Assembly: GCF_040276085.1 (NCBI RefSeq)
Contig: NZ_JBELOK010000007.1
Span: 62,001 to 126,000 of the forward strand
DNA from: Castellaniella sp040276085
GTDB lineage: Bacteria; Pseudomonadota; Gammaproteobacteria; Burkholderiales; Burkholderiaceae_B
Direction of reading: 5' to 3'
DNA length: 64,000 bases
How positions within the stretch are numbered: the stretch's first letter is position 1; every line of letters starts with the position of its first letter. Shown piece after piece: positions 7,398 through 15,248 of this stretch. Position numbers and translations under genes: made by a program. The notes under the pieces were generated by a model. That model had not been told where the DNA came from and made no database searches. It saw only the letters and a program-made list of their open reading frames with translations.

Positions 7398-9398
7398 ATG
7401 TCTACATCCATTAAAAGCATACGCATTCATCCCGGTATCGGCATGGCCCGGATGGGCAACAGCGACGAGTTCTTCATTGGCCCCGAGGCACCTGGGGTAG
7501 TGGTGGATCCCGGTGGCAAGGGCGGGCCTGGGCCCGATGGCGGTAGCTATCGCGATGCCGATATGCGCCTGAAGCGTCAGGCCCAGCGCTATCGTGTGTA
7601 TGCCTATGATTCCGATGACAAGGTCATAGGTGAGCTTTCCACTGCTTCCGATCAAGTGAAGTCGCTGCATTGGCGCGTCCATGTGCGCAACATGAAAGCG
7701 GCCAATTATGCGTTTCAGGGGGCTTATCTGTTTGACCCCGACCAGTTGCGTAATCCGGGCATTCAGCCGGGCTTGAAACCCAGCGAACGTGATCAACTGA
7801 TCATTGATCCTGGTGTGCAGACGATCGCCTCCGGGCAGCGTGATGCGGTGGTGTTGAAGGGGGATGTCTTCACTGGCATCAAAAAGGGCATGCTGCCTGG
7901 CACCTTGCGGTATGAAGGGTATACACCTGCCGATGTCACCCAGGATGTAGAGGTTACTTATACCCCGGCGCATGATATCGAGCTTGGCCAGCTACGACTG
8001 GACGAAGCCGACCGCTTACTGTTTATCGCGTCGCCTGGCGGGGGTGAATGTGTCACCACCCCCAAGGTGACTCTTTCCAATCCCAGTGAATTCCATAACC
8101 CGCCCAATGGCCCGGAGGGCGGCAAAGACCCGCTGACCAACCAGTTTGCGTATTTCAATATTCCCGGTTGGTGGGATGATACCTGTGGCGGCGAAATCGA
8201 TGTCACGGTTACTTTGGCCGACGGTACAGTGCTTAGCACGCGCGATGGCGTGACCGCTGCGACGGATGAGGGCAGCCGCAATCCTGTGCGCGGTGCCTGG
8301 GTTGTGACCGCACCGCCCAAATATGCGCCACATATGATGCATGTGGTGTCCATTCTGGATCGCGTCTACGAGGCCTTTCCGGAGGTCTATCCGTATATGG
8401 GCCAGAAAACCAATTTTTACCGGGACGTCTATCCTGTGTTTGCCAAGGCGGTAAATTACGGCTGGGTGAGTGCCCAGGCGGCAGGGGTAGACCCCAGCAC
8501 CAAGAACCTGGCGCATGGCCCCAAACAGCCCGGCAATCTGCTTAGCCCGGATTACATCAAGGTGTTGTCCAATCCTGGCGAAGACTTCAAAGCGTTGCGC
8601 CAGCGCATTTATACTTTGATGCGACATTCTGCCGGCACGCGTCACCGGTTGGTCGACTCTCTGTTACCTGCGCCGCCGATGCGACCCGACAGCTGGCAGG
8701 ATCCGCAATTCTCCCGCAACGAAGACGAGCATCAGATGCCCAAGTTGTGGGGGTCGGGTGGGAAGCCTGCGCAAAACAAGCAACTGGGGGACAATTTTCC
8801 CAATCAGTTTCTGAGCCTAACCGATTGGCAGTTGCGCCATTTGCAAGACTGGGCCGAAGGCAATTTTGAAACCGGCACCCTACAGGCCCCGGCGGCTTTG
8901 GATAAGTTGCCACTGGCTCAACAACCACATGCCCTGGATGCTGCCGCGCTCGAACCCACCATTGGTGGGGGGTTCCACCCGGGTATCGAGTTTCCCTACC
9001 TGATCATCTACCGCGAGAAATTTGCCGCTGCCTTCCGCGTGGCGGGAGATATCGAGCCCGGCGCACTCAGTGCCTATATGTCCAGCCCCTGGCAGGGAGA
9101 CTTCTGGTCTTGCAATACCGCCTGGTGGCCCACGCAGCGGCCTGATGTCGTGTTCCAGTACGACAGCAAAACCCAAGAACGTACGCACCGTGAGTGGTTC
9201 AGGGGTTATGACGAAACCGGTGAGCCACTGTCGTCCACTGACGGGTATGACCAGATGCTGTATGCCTGGCCCAAGCTGGGGATGGTGTTGCCGCTGAAAT
9301 CTGCCGATGGTGAACTGATGCGTGATAACGGCGAAGTTGTCTTTATCGAGCAAGAGCGCGACCCGGCCCTGGATCGGCCACCCGGCAAAGCGAGCTGA
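7398..9398 (+). CDS. lodA: LodA/GoxA-family amino acid oxidase (quinoprotein-type)
   Basis: A 666-residue member of the LodA family, whose characterised members oxidatively deaminate lysine (LodA) or glycine (GoxA) with a cysteine tryptophylquinone cofactor and release hydrogen peroxide. The N-terminus IRIHPGIGMARMGNSDEFFI and the late motif DFWSCNTAWWPTQRPD (residues 568-583) are family hallmarks. I recall cofactor-competent members having Cys in the GG-F-PGIE motif; here residues 520-531 read PTIGGGFHPGIE with Thr. No signal peptide is seen. ATG 7398 follows GAGGGG; an in-frame ATG at 7383 would add five residues. The gene overlaps lodB by one base. Confidence 0.85.
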   Translation: MSTSIKSIRIHPGIGMARMGNSDEFFIGPEAPGVVVDPGGKGGPGPDGGSYRDADMRLKRQAQRYRVYAYDSDDKVIGELSTASDQVKSLHWRVHVRNMKAANYAFQGAYLFDPDQLRNPGIQPGLKPSERDQLIIDPGVQTIASGQRDAVVLKGDVFTGIKKGMLPGTLRYEGYTPADVTQDVEVTYTPAHDIELGQLRLDEADRLLFIASPGGGECVTTPKVTLSNPSEFHNPPNGPEGGKDPLTNQFAYFNIPGWWDDTCGGEIDVTVTLADGTVLSTRDGVTAATDEGSRNPVRGAWVVTAPPKYAPHMMHVVSILDRVYEAFPEVYPYMGQKTNFYRDVYPVFAKAVNYGWVSAQAAGVDPSTKNLAHGPKQPGNLLSPDYIKVLSNPGEDFKALRQRIYTLMRHSAGTRHRLVDSLLPAPPMRPDSWQDPQFSRNEDEHQMPKLWGSGGKPAQNKQLGDNFPNQFLSLTDWQLRHLQDWAEGNFETGTLQAPAALDKLPLAQQPHALDAAALEPTIGGGFHPGIEFPYLIIYREKFAAAFRVAGDIEPGALSAYMSSPWQGDFWSCNTAWWPTQRPDVVFQYDSKTQERTHREWFRGYDETGEPLSSTDGYDQMLYAWPKLGMVLPLKSADGELMRDNGEVVFIEQERDPALDRPPGKAS

Positions 9399-10564
9399 TG
9401 GCCCCAGAGGCCTCAGTGGCGGGCACGCCCTGGGATGTCGTCATCGTAGGGGCGGGGCCCGCAGGCTGCGCCAGCGCTATCACGCTGGCACGCTTTGGCT
9501 GGCGTGTACTGTTGGTAGAAGCCCGTGTCGCGCCGCGTTTCAAGCTGGGGGAGTCCATTGCTCCCGGGGCCATGGGCTTGGTGCGGCAGTTTTTGGGGGC
9601 GTCGATGGAGGCACTTGGAGGTGCCTCCGGTAGTTTTGAGACAGCTGGCAATGTGTCTGTATGGGTCGAGACACAGCCTGACACCACGGATTTTTTCTAT
9701 ACCGCCAGCGGCCACGGCCTGTGTGTCGACCGCCTGGCTTTTGATCAATCTCTGCGCGACCAGGCGGTTGCTGCCGGTGCGACCCTAATGATGGGTGGGC
9801 GCTTTATAACATGTGCCCTGCAAGTGGGGGGTACGCTGCGCTGGCGGGTGAAGCTGGCCCAGGCTGACGGAGAGTCCATGCATGAGGCTCGCTTTCTGGT
9901 AGATGCTTCCGGGCGTGCCGCTGTCGTGGGCCGTGCCCTAGGGGTGGCGTTTCATTCCTTGGACGGCCTGTTTGCCTATGCCCGGTGGTATGACACCGCT
10001 GAACCGGATGAGGATAGGTTCACCCGGATAGAATCCGGCCCTTCGGGCTGGTGGTATAGCAATCGGCTGCCCGGTGAAAAATCCCGGCGTTTGCTGGTGT
10101 TTCATACGGATCATGATTTGCCTGCCGCCCACCTGGCTGTGCAGCAAACGGGTTTTGATGCCGTGTTGCAGGCCTCCACCCATTTGCGCCCTCTGCTGCA
10201 GGCCAAAGGGTATGTGGCGGACGACACCCCGATCCGGGGGGCACCGGCAGGCAGCCAGCGCTTGCAGGATTTTGGCGGACAGGACTGGCTGGCTGTAGGG
10301 GATGCGGCCCAGGCCTATGACCCTCTGTCATCCCAGGGTATCTGGAAAGCCCTGGACAGTGGCAGCGAAGCCGGCCATCAGGTGCATTATCAGTTGCAGG
10401 CAGCTGTGCCTGCAGGCCATGCGCAGATCCAGATACAACATTATCTGGCCGGCCAGGCGCAACGTTGGAACCACTATGTGCTGCAGCGCAATTTTTATTA
10501 TGCGCAGCAGCAGCGCTGGTCTGACGAGCTTTTCTGGCAGCGTCGGCGGGGCGACGGACGCTGA
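9398..10564 (+). CDS. lodB: LodB-like FAD-dependent maturation oxidoreductase
   Basis: A 388-residue flavoprotein of the LodB/tryptophan halogenase-like group. The N-terminal FAD-binding fold shows DVVIVGAGPAGCASAITLAR (residues about 13-32), and GDAAQAYDPLSSQGIWKAL is the second FAD motif. In Marinomonas, LodB is needed to generate the quinone cofactor in LodA; the same role is inferred here from the TGATG overlap with lodA. Halogenase activity is not suggested, as the usual tryptophan halogenase WxWxIP motif is not evident. Confidence 0.85.
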   Translation: MAPEASVAGTPWDVVIVGAGPAGCASAITLARFGWRVLLVEARVAPRFKLGESIAPGAMGLVRQFLGASMEALGGASGSFETAGNVSVWVETQPDTTDFFYTASGHGLCVDRLAFDQSLRDQAVAAGATLMMGGRFITCALQVGGTLRWRVKLAQADGESMHEARFLVDASGRAAVVGRALGVAFHSLDGLFAYARWYDTAEPDEDRFTRIESGPSGWWYSNRLPGEKSRRLLVFHTDHDLPAAHLAVQQTGFDAVLQASTHLRPLLQAKGYVADDTPIRGAPAGSQRLQDFGGQDWLAVGDAAQAYDPLSSQGIWKALDSGSEAGHQVHYQLQAAVPAGHAQIQIQHYLAGQAQRWNHYVLQRNFYYAQQQRWSDELFWQRRRGDGR

Positions 10565-10677
10565 TCGGCAGAGAGGCATGGAACAGCGTGCTGTGTATCC
10601 TCGATTTCCCGATCTGCCCGATGAGGTGGTTTTTTGTTTCTGGCATACTGGCTCCGATCAACTCATCGGAGGTCTGT

Positions 10678-10875
10678 ATGTCAGACGCGCAAAGCAAGAT
10701 TCAAGAAAGCAAGATCAGCCGTAAGCATCGTGCTCGAGCAGCGGATGTTGTGGGGCAGTTCCTTGCGATCAGAGCCAGCCTGAAACAAGCTGCAGCGGGC
10801 GGCGATGAGATTGATGACCTCGACGAGGTCGCCGCCCAGCTAACCGTGGCGGCATTCAAGCACGCCCAGAGGTAG
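10678..10875 (+). CDS. Small hypothetical protein
   Basis: A 65-residue, charged, probably helical protein starting MSDAQSKIQESKISRKHRAR and ending VAAQLTVAAFKHAQR. GGAGG lies 5 bases before ATG 10678, and a terminator follows about 80 bases after the stop, which supports a real gene. No domain recognised; no signal peptide or membrane segment. Confidence 0.55.
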   Translation: MSDAQSKIQESKISRKHRARAADVVGQFLAIRASLKQAAAGGDEIDDLDEVAAQLTVAAFKHAQR

Positions 10876-11190
10876 TGATCGGCAAGTGACAAATGCGCCT
10901 CGCCTTTGATGAACTGACCTCCGGAAGTTGGACGGTCACAGGTTGGTTGGCCAAGGCCTGAGTTCGGTATTGCCACGGGACTCAGGCCTTTTGGTTTTGT
11001 CCTGACGCGTTCGTGATTGTAGTAGTGAATGTATTGATGGATATGGGTGGCGGGACGTATCGGCCTTGGGACTTGTCCTTGGCTGCTTTACGATGTGGGT
11101 TGCTCATGTGGCTGCAGTGCCCGGCTGCTTGGGCCGGGCGCCTCATGGTGGTTAAGGTAAGATGTTTTTCACATCTACAAGGAGATGCTT
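10876..11190. other. Intergenic region with terminator
   Basis: About 315 bases without a supported gene. Apart from the terminator at 10953-10999 I see only the promoter/leader space of the next small gene; bases 11000-11150 are T- and G-rich with no recognisable element. Confidence 0.6.
10953..10999 (+). terminator. Rho-independent terminator
   Basis: Perfect 11-bp stem: AAGGCCTGAGT (10953-10963) pairs with ACTCAGGCCTT (10980-10990) across a 16-base loop, followed by TTGGTTTTG. It would end transcription from lodAB and the small ORF. Confidence 0.75.
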
Positions 11191-11391
11191 ATGAGTTATG
11201 ACAAGGTTGATTGGTCTGATGCCCCCGAGGCTGCGCAATGGTGGGCGGTAGACGGGGAAGGCTATGCTTATTGGCTGTGCGGGCCTAGAGCCGACGACTT
11301 CTCGCTTGACTGGGTGCAGGAGAGTTTCGATGCCCCCACGTTTGACTATACCGGTGACTGGCGGGAATCGCTTACCCTGCGCAGTAGCTAG
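11191..11391 (+). CDS. Small acidic Trp-rich protein, phage-like DWSxAP motif
   Basis: A 66-residue acidic protein, MSYDKVDWSDAPEAAQWW followed by two more Trp-containing segments. The DWSxAP-W arrangement recalls small proteins common in phages and prophages, whose function is unknown to me. AAGGAG is 6 bases before ATG 11191; an ATG at 11185 lies too close to it. It stands alone between two terminator-like hairpins, next to a tRNA gene. Confidence 0.55.
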   Translation: MSYDKVDWSDAPEAAQWWAVDGEGYAYWLCGPRADDFSLDWVQESFDAPTFDYTGDWRESLTLRSS

Positions 11392-11493
11392 TTCCATATG
11401 ACCGTTCGAGTAGCCATTCTCGGAACGCTGGGACACCCGAGCGCCGCAAACGGTAGGCCAAATTGCTGGACACCATCAAGCGATCATTTTGCG

Positions 11494-11514
11494 CCCCCTA
11501 GTGGGGTTTTTATT
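11494..11514 (+). terminator. Weak terminator-like hairpin
   Basis: CCCC and GGGG (11494-11506) form a short 4-5 bp stem followed by TTTTTATTT. Short for a terminator but correctly placed about 100 bases after the small gene ending at 11391. Confidence 0.4.
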
Positions 11515-11577
11515 TATGTGCAGTCAGTGCGGCATTTGTCAAAAGTGTTTACATAGTGCTTGCATAGAGCCGGAAAG

Positions 11578-11606
11578 CAAAAACGCCAACCCCTAGGGAT
11601 TGGCGT
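11578..11606 (-). terminator. Rho-independent terminator of the tRNA gene
   Basis: On the minus strand ACGCCAA (from 11606) pairs with TTGGCGT (to 11583) across a 10-base loop, followed by a run of T (A run 11578-11583 on the plus strand). It starts 17 bases after the tRNA 3' end. Confidence 0.85.
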
Positions 11607-11622
11607 AAGTGCTTGATTCTAT

Positions 11623-11701
<79 letters not shown>

Positions 11702-11882
11702 TTGGAGGCGCGGATTGGACAGCCAATCTGGCCTGCCTGGAAAGCGGCAATTATCGCACAGGATCATCTGCTGGATGAGGGCTGCGCGATAGCGCCGCCG
11801 GGTGCGCCGGCATCTTGATCCGGCTTTTCGGCCAAAATGTGTCATCATCAAGGCCATGAGAAGTAGATGGGAGAACTGGGAA

Positions 11883-12491
11883 ATGAGAATCTTGATGTCG
11901 TCTGCAACCGTGTCCGCCCGCATTGTCCGGGCAGCGGGGATGGCCGCTTTGGTGGCTTTGCTGGCAGCATGCCAGGCCGTGCCGCAGCATCAGCAGGCAG
12001 CCACCTCTGGTTCTGCGGTGTCTACGGCCCCAACAGCCCCTGCCTCCGGCCTGAACGCTCCTACAACCCGCAAAATAGGGCCAGTACAAACGCTTGCGGC
12101 AAATTCGCAGGCAACGGATGTCAGGGTGTTTTTAGCCGATACGCATGCGCATCCGGGGTGGACCCCCGTACCGCTCAAGCCCTCCGGGCTGTTGTATGTG
12201 CGCACAGATGCCATCGTCGATCGCAGTGATCTCATGGGCGTGCAATCAGCTGCAGATCAGGCCGGTGGTGGCGTGCTGGTTCTGATCCTCAGCAACGATG
12301 GCTTGCAGAAGCTTAATGCACAAACCAAGGCTCACCCAGGCTTGCATCTGGCCCTTGTGGTGGGGCAGGTGATGTTGGCTGCACCGCAATACACGTCGCC
12401 CATTACCCAGCAGCAGGTGGCGTTTGGGGTTGGATCCGTCCATAACGCCGAGTTGGCTGCGCGCTCCATTGCCGGGCTTCAGCAGCCCTAA
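11883..12491 (+). CDS. Lipoprotein with SecD P1-head-like domain
   Basis: A 202-residue lipoprotein: signal peptide with lipobox LAAC (Cys30), a Ser/Ala/Pro-rich linker to about residue 65, then a globular domain. The stretch from GLLYVRTDAIVDRSDL to the end, with LALVVGQVMLAAPQYTSPIT and a final AARSIAGL, follows the alternating pattern of the P1 head subdomain of SecD/SecDF. No membrane channel part is present, so it is not SecD. ATG 11883 is used because GGGAG lies upstream and the signal peptide is then of normal size; ATG 11856 and 11895 are alternatives. Likely periplasmic, role unknown. Confidence 0.65.
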   Translation: MRILMSSATVSARIVRAAGMAALVALLAACQAVPQHQQAATSGSAVSTAPTAPASGLNAPTTRKIGPVQTLAANSQATDVRVFLADTHAHPGWTPVPLKPSGLLYVRTDAIVDRSDLMGVQSAADQAGGGVLVLILSNDGLQKLNAQTKAHPGLHLALVVGQVMLAAPQYTSPITQQQVAFGVGSVHNAELAARSIAGLQQP

Positions 12492-12554
12492 GCGGTTTTC
12501 GGTAAAAGTGCAGATGCTTTTTCATTTGCACATATAAGGTTGTGCTAACAATCC

Positions 12555-12590
12555 CAGGCTGGCGCAATGTTTTCGCCAGCCTGTTTTGTT
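12555..12590 (+). terminator. Rho-independent terminator
   Basis: CAGGCTGGCG (12555-12564) pairs perfectly with CGCCAGCCTG (12574-12583), loop 9 bases, followed by TTTTGTT. It separates the lipoprotein gene from pyrB. Confidence 0.85.
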
Positions 12591-12661
12591 GCTTCTATCC
12601 CAACTCGGCCGGGATCAGCCCAAATTTTGCTTGCCTGAATGGCGTGTGATCAGTGAAAATC

Positions 12662-12674
12662 TACGCATTGCGTA
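12662..12674. promoter_or_regulatory. Perfect 13-bp palindrome just upstream of pyrB
   Basis: TACGCA-T-TGCGTA (12662-12674), directly followed by TATAGGA, which could be a -10-like and ribosome-binding region; the pyrB start is 14 bases on. Its size and place fit an operator. The adjacent enzyme has a helix-turn-helix extension, so self-binding is a possible reading. Confidence 0.45.
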
Positions 12675-12688
12675 TATAGGAACTCATC

Positions 12689-13981
12689 ATGGCTGTTTCC
12701 CAACAAGTTTTTCTGCGCGATGCCATGCGTCGCCTGAACCTCACCCGGGATGTCTTTGCCGGGCGCATTGGCGTCAAGCGCCGTGCGCTGGATACCTGGC
12801 TTCTACCCGAAGGTTCTCAAGAAGCCCGCAGCATGCCCGAGGTGGTCTCGCGGTTTGTCACAGAAATCGTCGAAAACGAAACCCTGATGCAAAAGTATGC
12901 GCAAAGCGCACAAAGTGGCTCTTTGCGCGACCGCATTGCTGTAGACAATAAACACCAGTTGCTGTCTGTGGATCAGTTCAGCCGCGAGTCGGTGGAAGAC
13001 CTGTTCCGTGTGGCTGATCTGATGCAGCCCATCGCCCGGCGGCACAAAGTGTCTCGTGTCCTTGAGGGCGCGGTACTGGGGAATTTGTTTTTTGAGGCCA
13101 GCACCCGCACGCGAGTAAGCTTTGGGGCAGCATTTTGCCGCCTGGGCGGCTCGGTGTGCGATACCACCGGGTTTACGTTTTCATCGATGGCCAAGGGAGA
13201 GTCTATCTATGACACCAGCCGGGTGATGAGTGGGTACGTGGATGCCATGGTGATCCGCCATCCGGAGAAGGGCTCAGTTGCCGAGTTTGCGGCTGCCACC
13301 AATATCCCTGTGGTCAATGGCGGTGATGGCGCCGGAGAGCACCCCAGCCAGGCGTTGCTGGATCTCTACACCATCCTGACCGAGTTTTCGCGCTTGGGCA
13401 AACTGCTGGATGGCGCTCATATCGTCATGGCGGGCGACCTCAAATACGGCCGCACCGTGCACTCGCTCATCAAGTTGCTGGCTTTGTATCGGGGGCTGAA
13501 GTTCACCTTGGTATCGCCGCCGGGGCTCGAGATGCCGGACTATCTGCTTGAGAAAGCCAGCCGCAACGGTCATGTGATCGAGCAGACGCATGATCTGGCG
13601 GCGGGCCTGAAAGGGGCGGATGTGATTTACGCCACGCGGGTGCAAAAAGAGCGCTTCACGGGCGAGAACCTGGAGGGCTATTCGGCCGAGTTTCAGGTAA
13701 ACAAGGCGATTGTCGACGCGTGTTGTGGGCCGGATGTGATTGTCATGCACCCTTTGCCACGGGATAGCCGTGAAGGTGCCAATGATCTCAGTACCGATCT
13801 CAACCACGACTCCCGCCTGGCGATTTTCCGTCAGACGGATAATGGCATCCCCTTGCGTATGGCCATTTTTGCAGTCCTGCTGGGTGTCGAGGGGCTGGTG
13901 CAGCACTCGCTAAGGGATGTCACTTGGTTGCCGCCCTCTCATATCGGACCCGACGACAGCGTGTTTCACGGCCTGGATTAA
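12689..13981 (+). CDS. pyrB: Aspartate carbamoyltransferase with N-terminal HTH extension
   Basis: Catalyses carbamoyl phosphate + aspartate to carbamoyl-aspartate, the first committed step of pyrimidine synthesis. The 430-residue protein has a catalytic part of normal size from about residue 85, with the carbamoyl phosphate motif ASTRTR, then GEHPSQALLDL and MHPLPR. The first ~75 residues are extra and look like an XRE-like helix-turn-helix: LTRDVFAGRIGVKRRALDTW is the putative HTH. AGGA lies 7 bases before ATG 12689. No pyrI, pyrC or pyrR is nearby. I infer that the extension binds DNA or mediates assembly; its function is unproven. Confidence 0.88.
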   Translation: MAVSQQVFLRDAMRRLNLTRDVFAGRIGVKRRALDTWLLPEGSQEARSMPEVVSRFVTEIVENETLMQKYAQSAQSGSLRDRIAVDNKHQLLSVDQFSRESVEDLFRVADLMQPIARRHKVSRVLEGAVLGNLFFEASTRTRVSFGAAFCRLGGSVCDTTGFTFSSMAKGESIYDTSRVMSGYVDAMVIRHPEKGSVAEFAAATNIPVVNGGDGAGEHPSQALLDLYTILTEFSRLGKLLDGAHIVMAGDLKYGRTVHSLIKLLALYRGLKFTLVSPPGLEMPDYLLEKASRNGHVIEQTHDLAAGLKGADVIYATRVQKERFTGENLEGYSAEFQVNKAIVDACCGPDVIVMHPLPRDSREGANDLSTDLNHDSRLAIFRQTDNGIPLRMAIFAVLLGVEGLVQHSLRDVTWLPPSHIGPDDSVFHGLD

Positions 13982-14022
13982 CGCCACAATCATTTTGTGG
14001 CGCTGCAGATGGACGGCCAGGC

Positions 14023-14928
14023 TTACTGGCCGTCTGTCCTGAAGCCATCCAGGCTGGTCACCAGATCGTCCAGCAAACGGGCCAACTCTCCCGTCATCAG
14101 GGCAAAATCGGCATCAAATTGCTCGGCTTCGTTCGCTGTCTGGGCATCCTGGTGCTCTTTCAGTACGTCCAGGGGCGCCACGCGCTTGATGTCCAGTGTG
14201 TCGGTCAGCACAAACGAGACGCGATCATTCCATGTCATGGCCAGGCGCGTGCACTGTTTGCCGGCTTCAATGTGGCGTCGCACTTCGTCGGGGTCTACGG
14301 TTTGCCGCACGTAACGAACTGTCGCGCGGGATTCTCCGCTGGATCGCAGCTCGGTGTCCTGGTCGATGGTAAAGCCGTCCGGAGCTTCGTTTTCGCTGAG
14401 CCAGCGCGTCATGGCAGCTCCAGGCGAGGTCTGCACATGCAAAGGCAAAATGGGAAAAGGTGTCAGGGTTTTGGCCAACAGGCTCAGGACCTCATCGCTG
14501 CGGGCCACTGCTGCCGCGTCGATGGCAACCCAATGGTTGATGGTATCGATCCACACATGGGTGTCGTGCGCGATCACAAAAGCGCGCGGGAGCAGCTCCA
14601 TGGTCATCTGCTCCTTGATGTCCTTCATCTGCTTGCGGCCGGGCTTGTAGCCTTGCTGCTCTTCGATTTGTTGGGCCCGGGCACGGCTGGCCTGGTTGAT
14701 GACGGTAGTAGGCAGAAGTTTTTTTTCTGTTTGTAGTCGCAGCAAGATCTGGCCGTGCTGACCATAGGCCAGACCACTGTCATCGCGCGGCGGCATCCAG
14801 CCGGATACCTGGCTATCCTGGCTGCTGCCCGGACGAAACGCCAGGGGCTCCAGGGCGGTGTCCAGGTCTGTCAGGGACAGTGAGGCATTGGGGGCAAGAC
14901 GATACAGCTTCAGATTCTTAAACCACAT
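14023..14928 (-). CDS. rdgC: Recombination-associated protein RdgC
   Basis: A 301-residue RdgC, a ring-forming DNA-binding protein that restrains RecA-driven recombination. N-terminus MWFKNLKLYRLAPNASLS and the central segments LPRAFVIAHDTHVWIDT and RLAMTWNDRVSFVLTDTL are diagnostic. ATG 14928 is chosen because the conserved MWFKN start is there; the open frame extends upstream without homology. It is convergent with pyrB. recA lies 4.4 kb away, not in the same operon. Confidence 0.95.
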   Translation of the reverse strand: MWFKNLKLYRLAPNASLSLTDLDTALEPLAFRPGSSQDSQVSGWMPPRDDSGLAYGQHGQILLRLQTEKKLLPTTVINQASRARAQQIEEQQGYKPGRKQMKDIKEQMTMELLPRAFVIAHDTHVWIDTINHWVAIDAAAVARSDEVLSLLAKTLTPFPILPLHVQTSPGAAMTRWLSENEAPDGFTIDQDTELRSSGESRATVRYVRQTVDPDEVRRHIEAGKQCTRLAMTWNDRVSFVLTDTLDIKRVAPLDVLKEHQDAQTANEAEQFDADFALMTGELARLLDDLVTSLDGFRTDGQ

Positions 14929-15248
14929 GGCAGTCAGCAAAAGAGGGCGTTGGAAACAGGGCCCTGATTGTACGCGATGGGTGCGGTTGGGCTGCTGCAA
15001 GCGTGCGCGGGGCATGGATGATGCATTGCCGGCACAAAAAAATGGCCCGGTCGAGACCGGGCCCTGAGAAGCAAAGTCCTGACACAAAAAGGCTCGCGGG
15101 GGGTGCCAGGACAGCGGTGCAACAAGCGGGATCTGGCCTGGGACGCAAGGGGGAACAAGAGAACCAGGGCACAGGCTTGATGCACAGGCGCAGTTTAATG
15201 AAGAGTGCCTGACGAAACTCTGAATCAACACGCGGTTTTTGGTGCGAG
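14929..15248. other. Intergenic region between transporter gene and rdgC
   Basis: 320 bases without a supported gene. Holds the terminator at 15036-15063, the rdgC promoter region (14929-15035), and an unusually long 3' untranslated stretch (15064-15248) behind the transporter, in which I see no gene. Confidence 0.6.
15036..15063 (-). terminator. Terminator of the response regulator-kinase-transporter operon
   Basis: On the minus strand GGCCCGGT-CTCG-ACCGGGCC (15063 down to 15044) is followed by ATTTTTTTG. It stands about 190 bases beyond the transporter stop and before rdgC. Confidence 0.88.
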
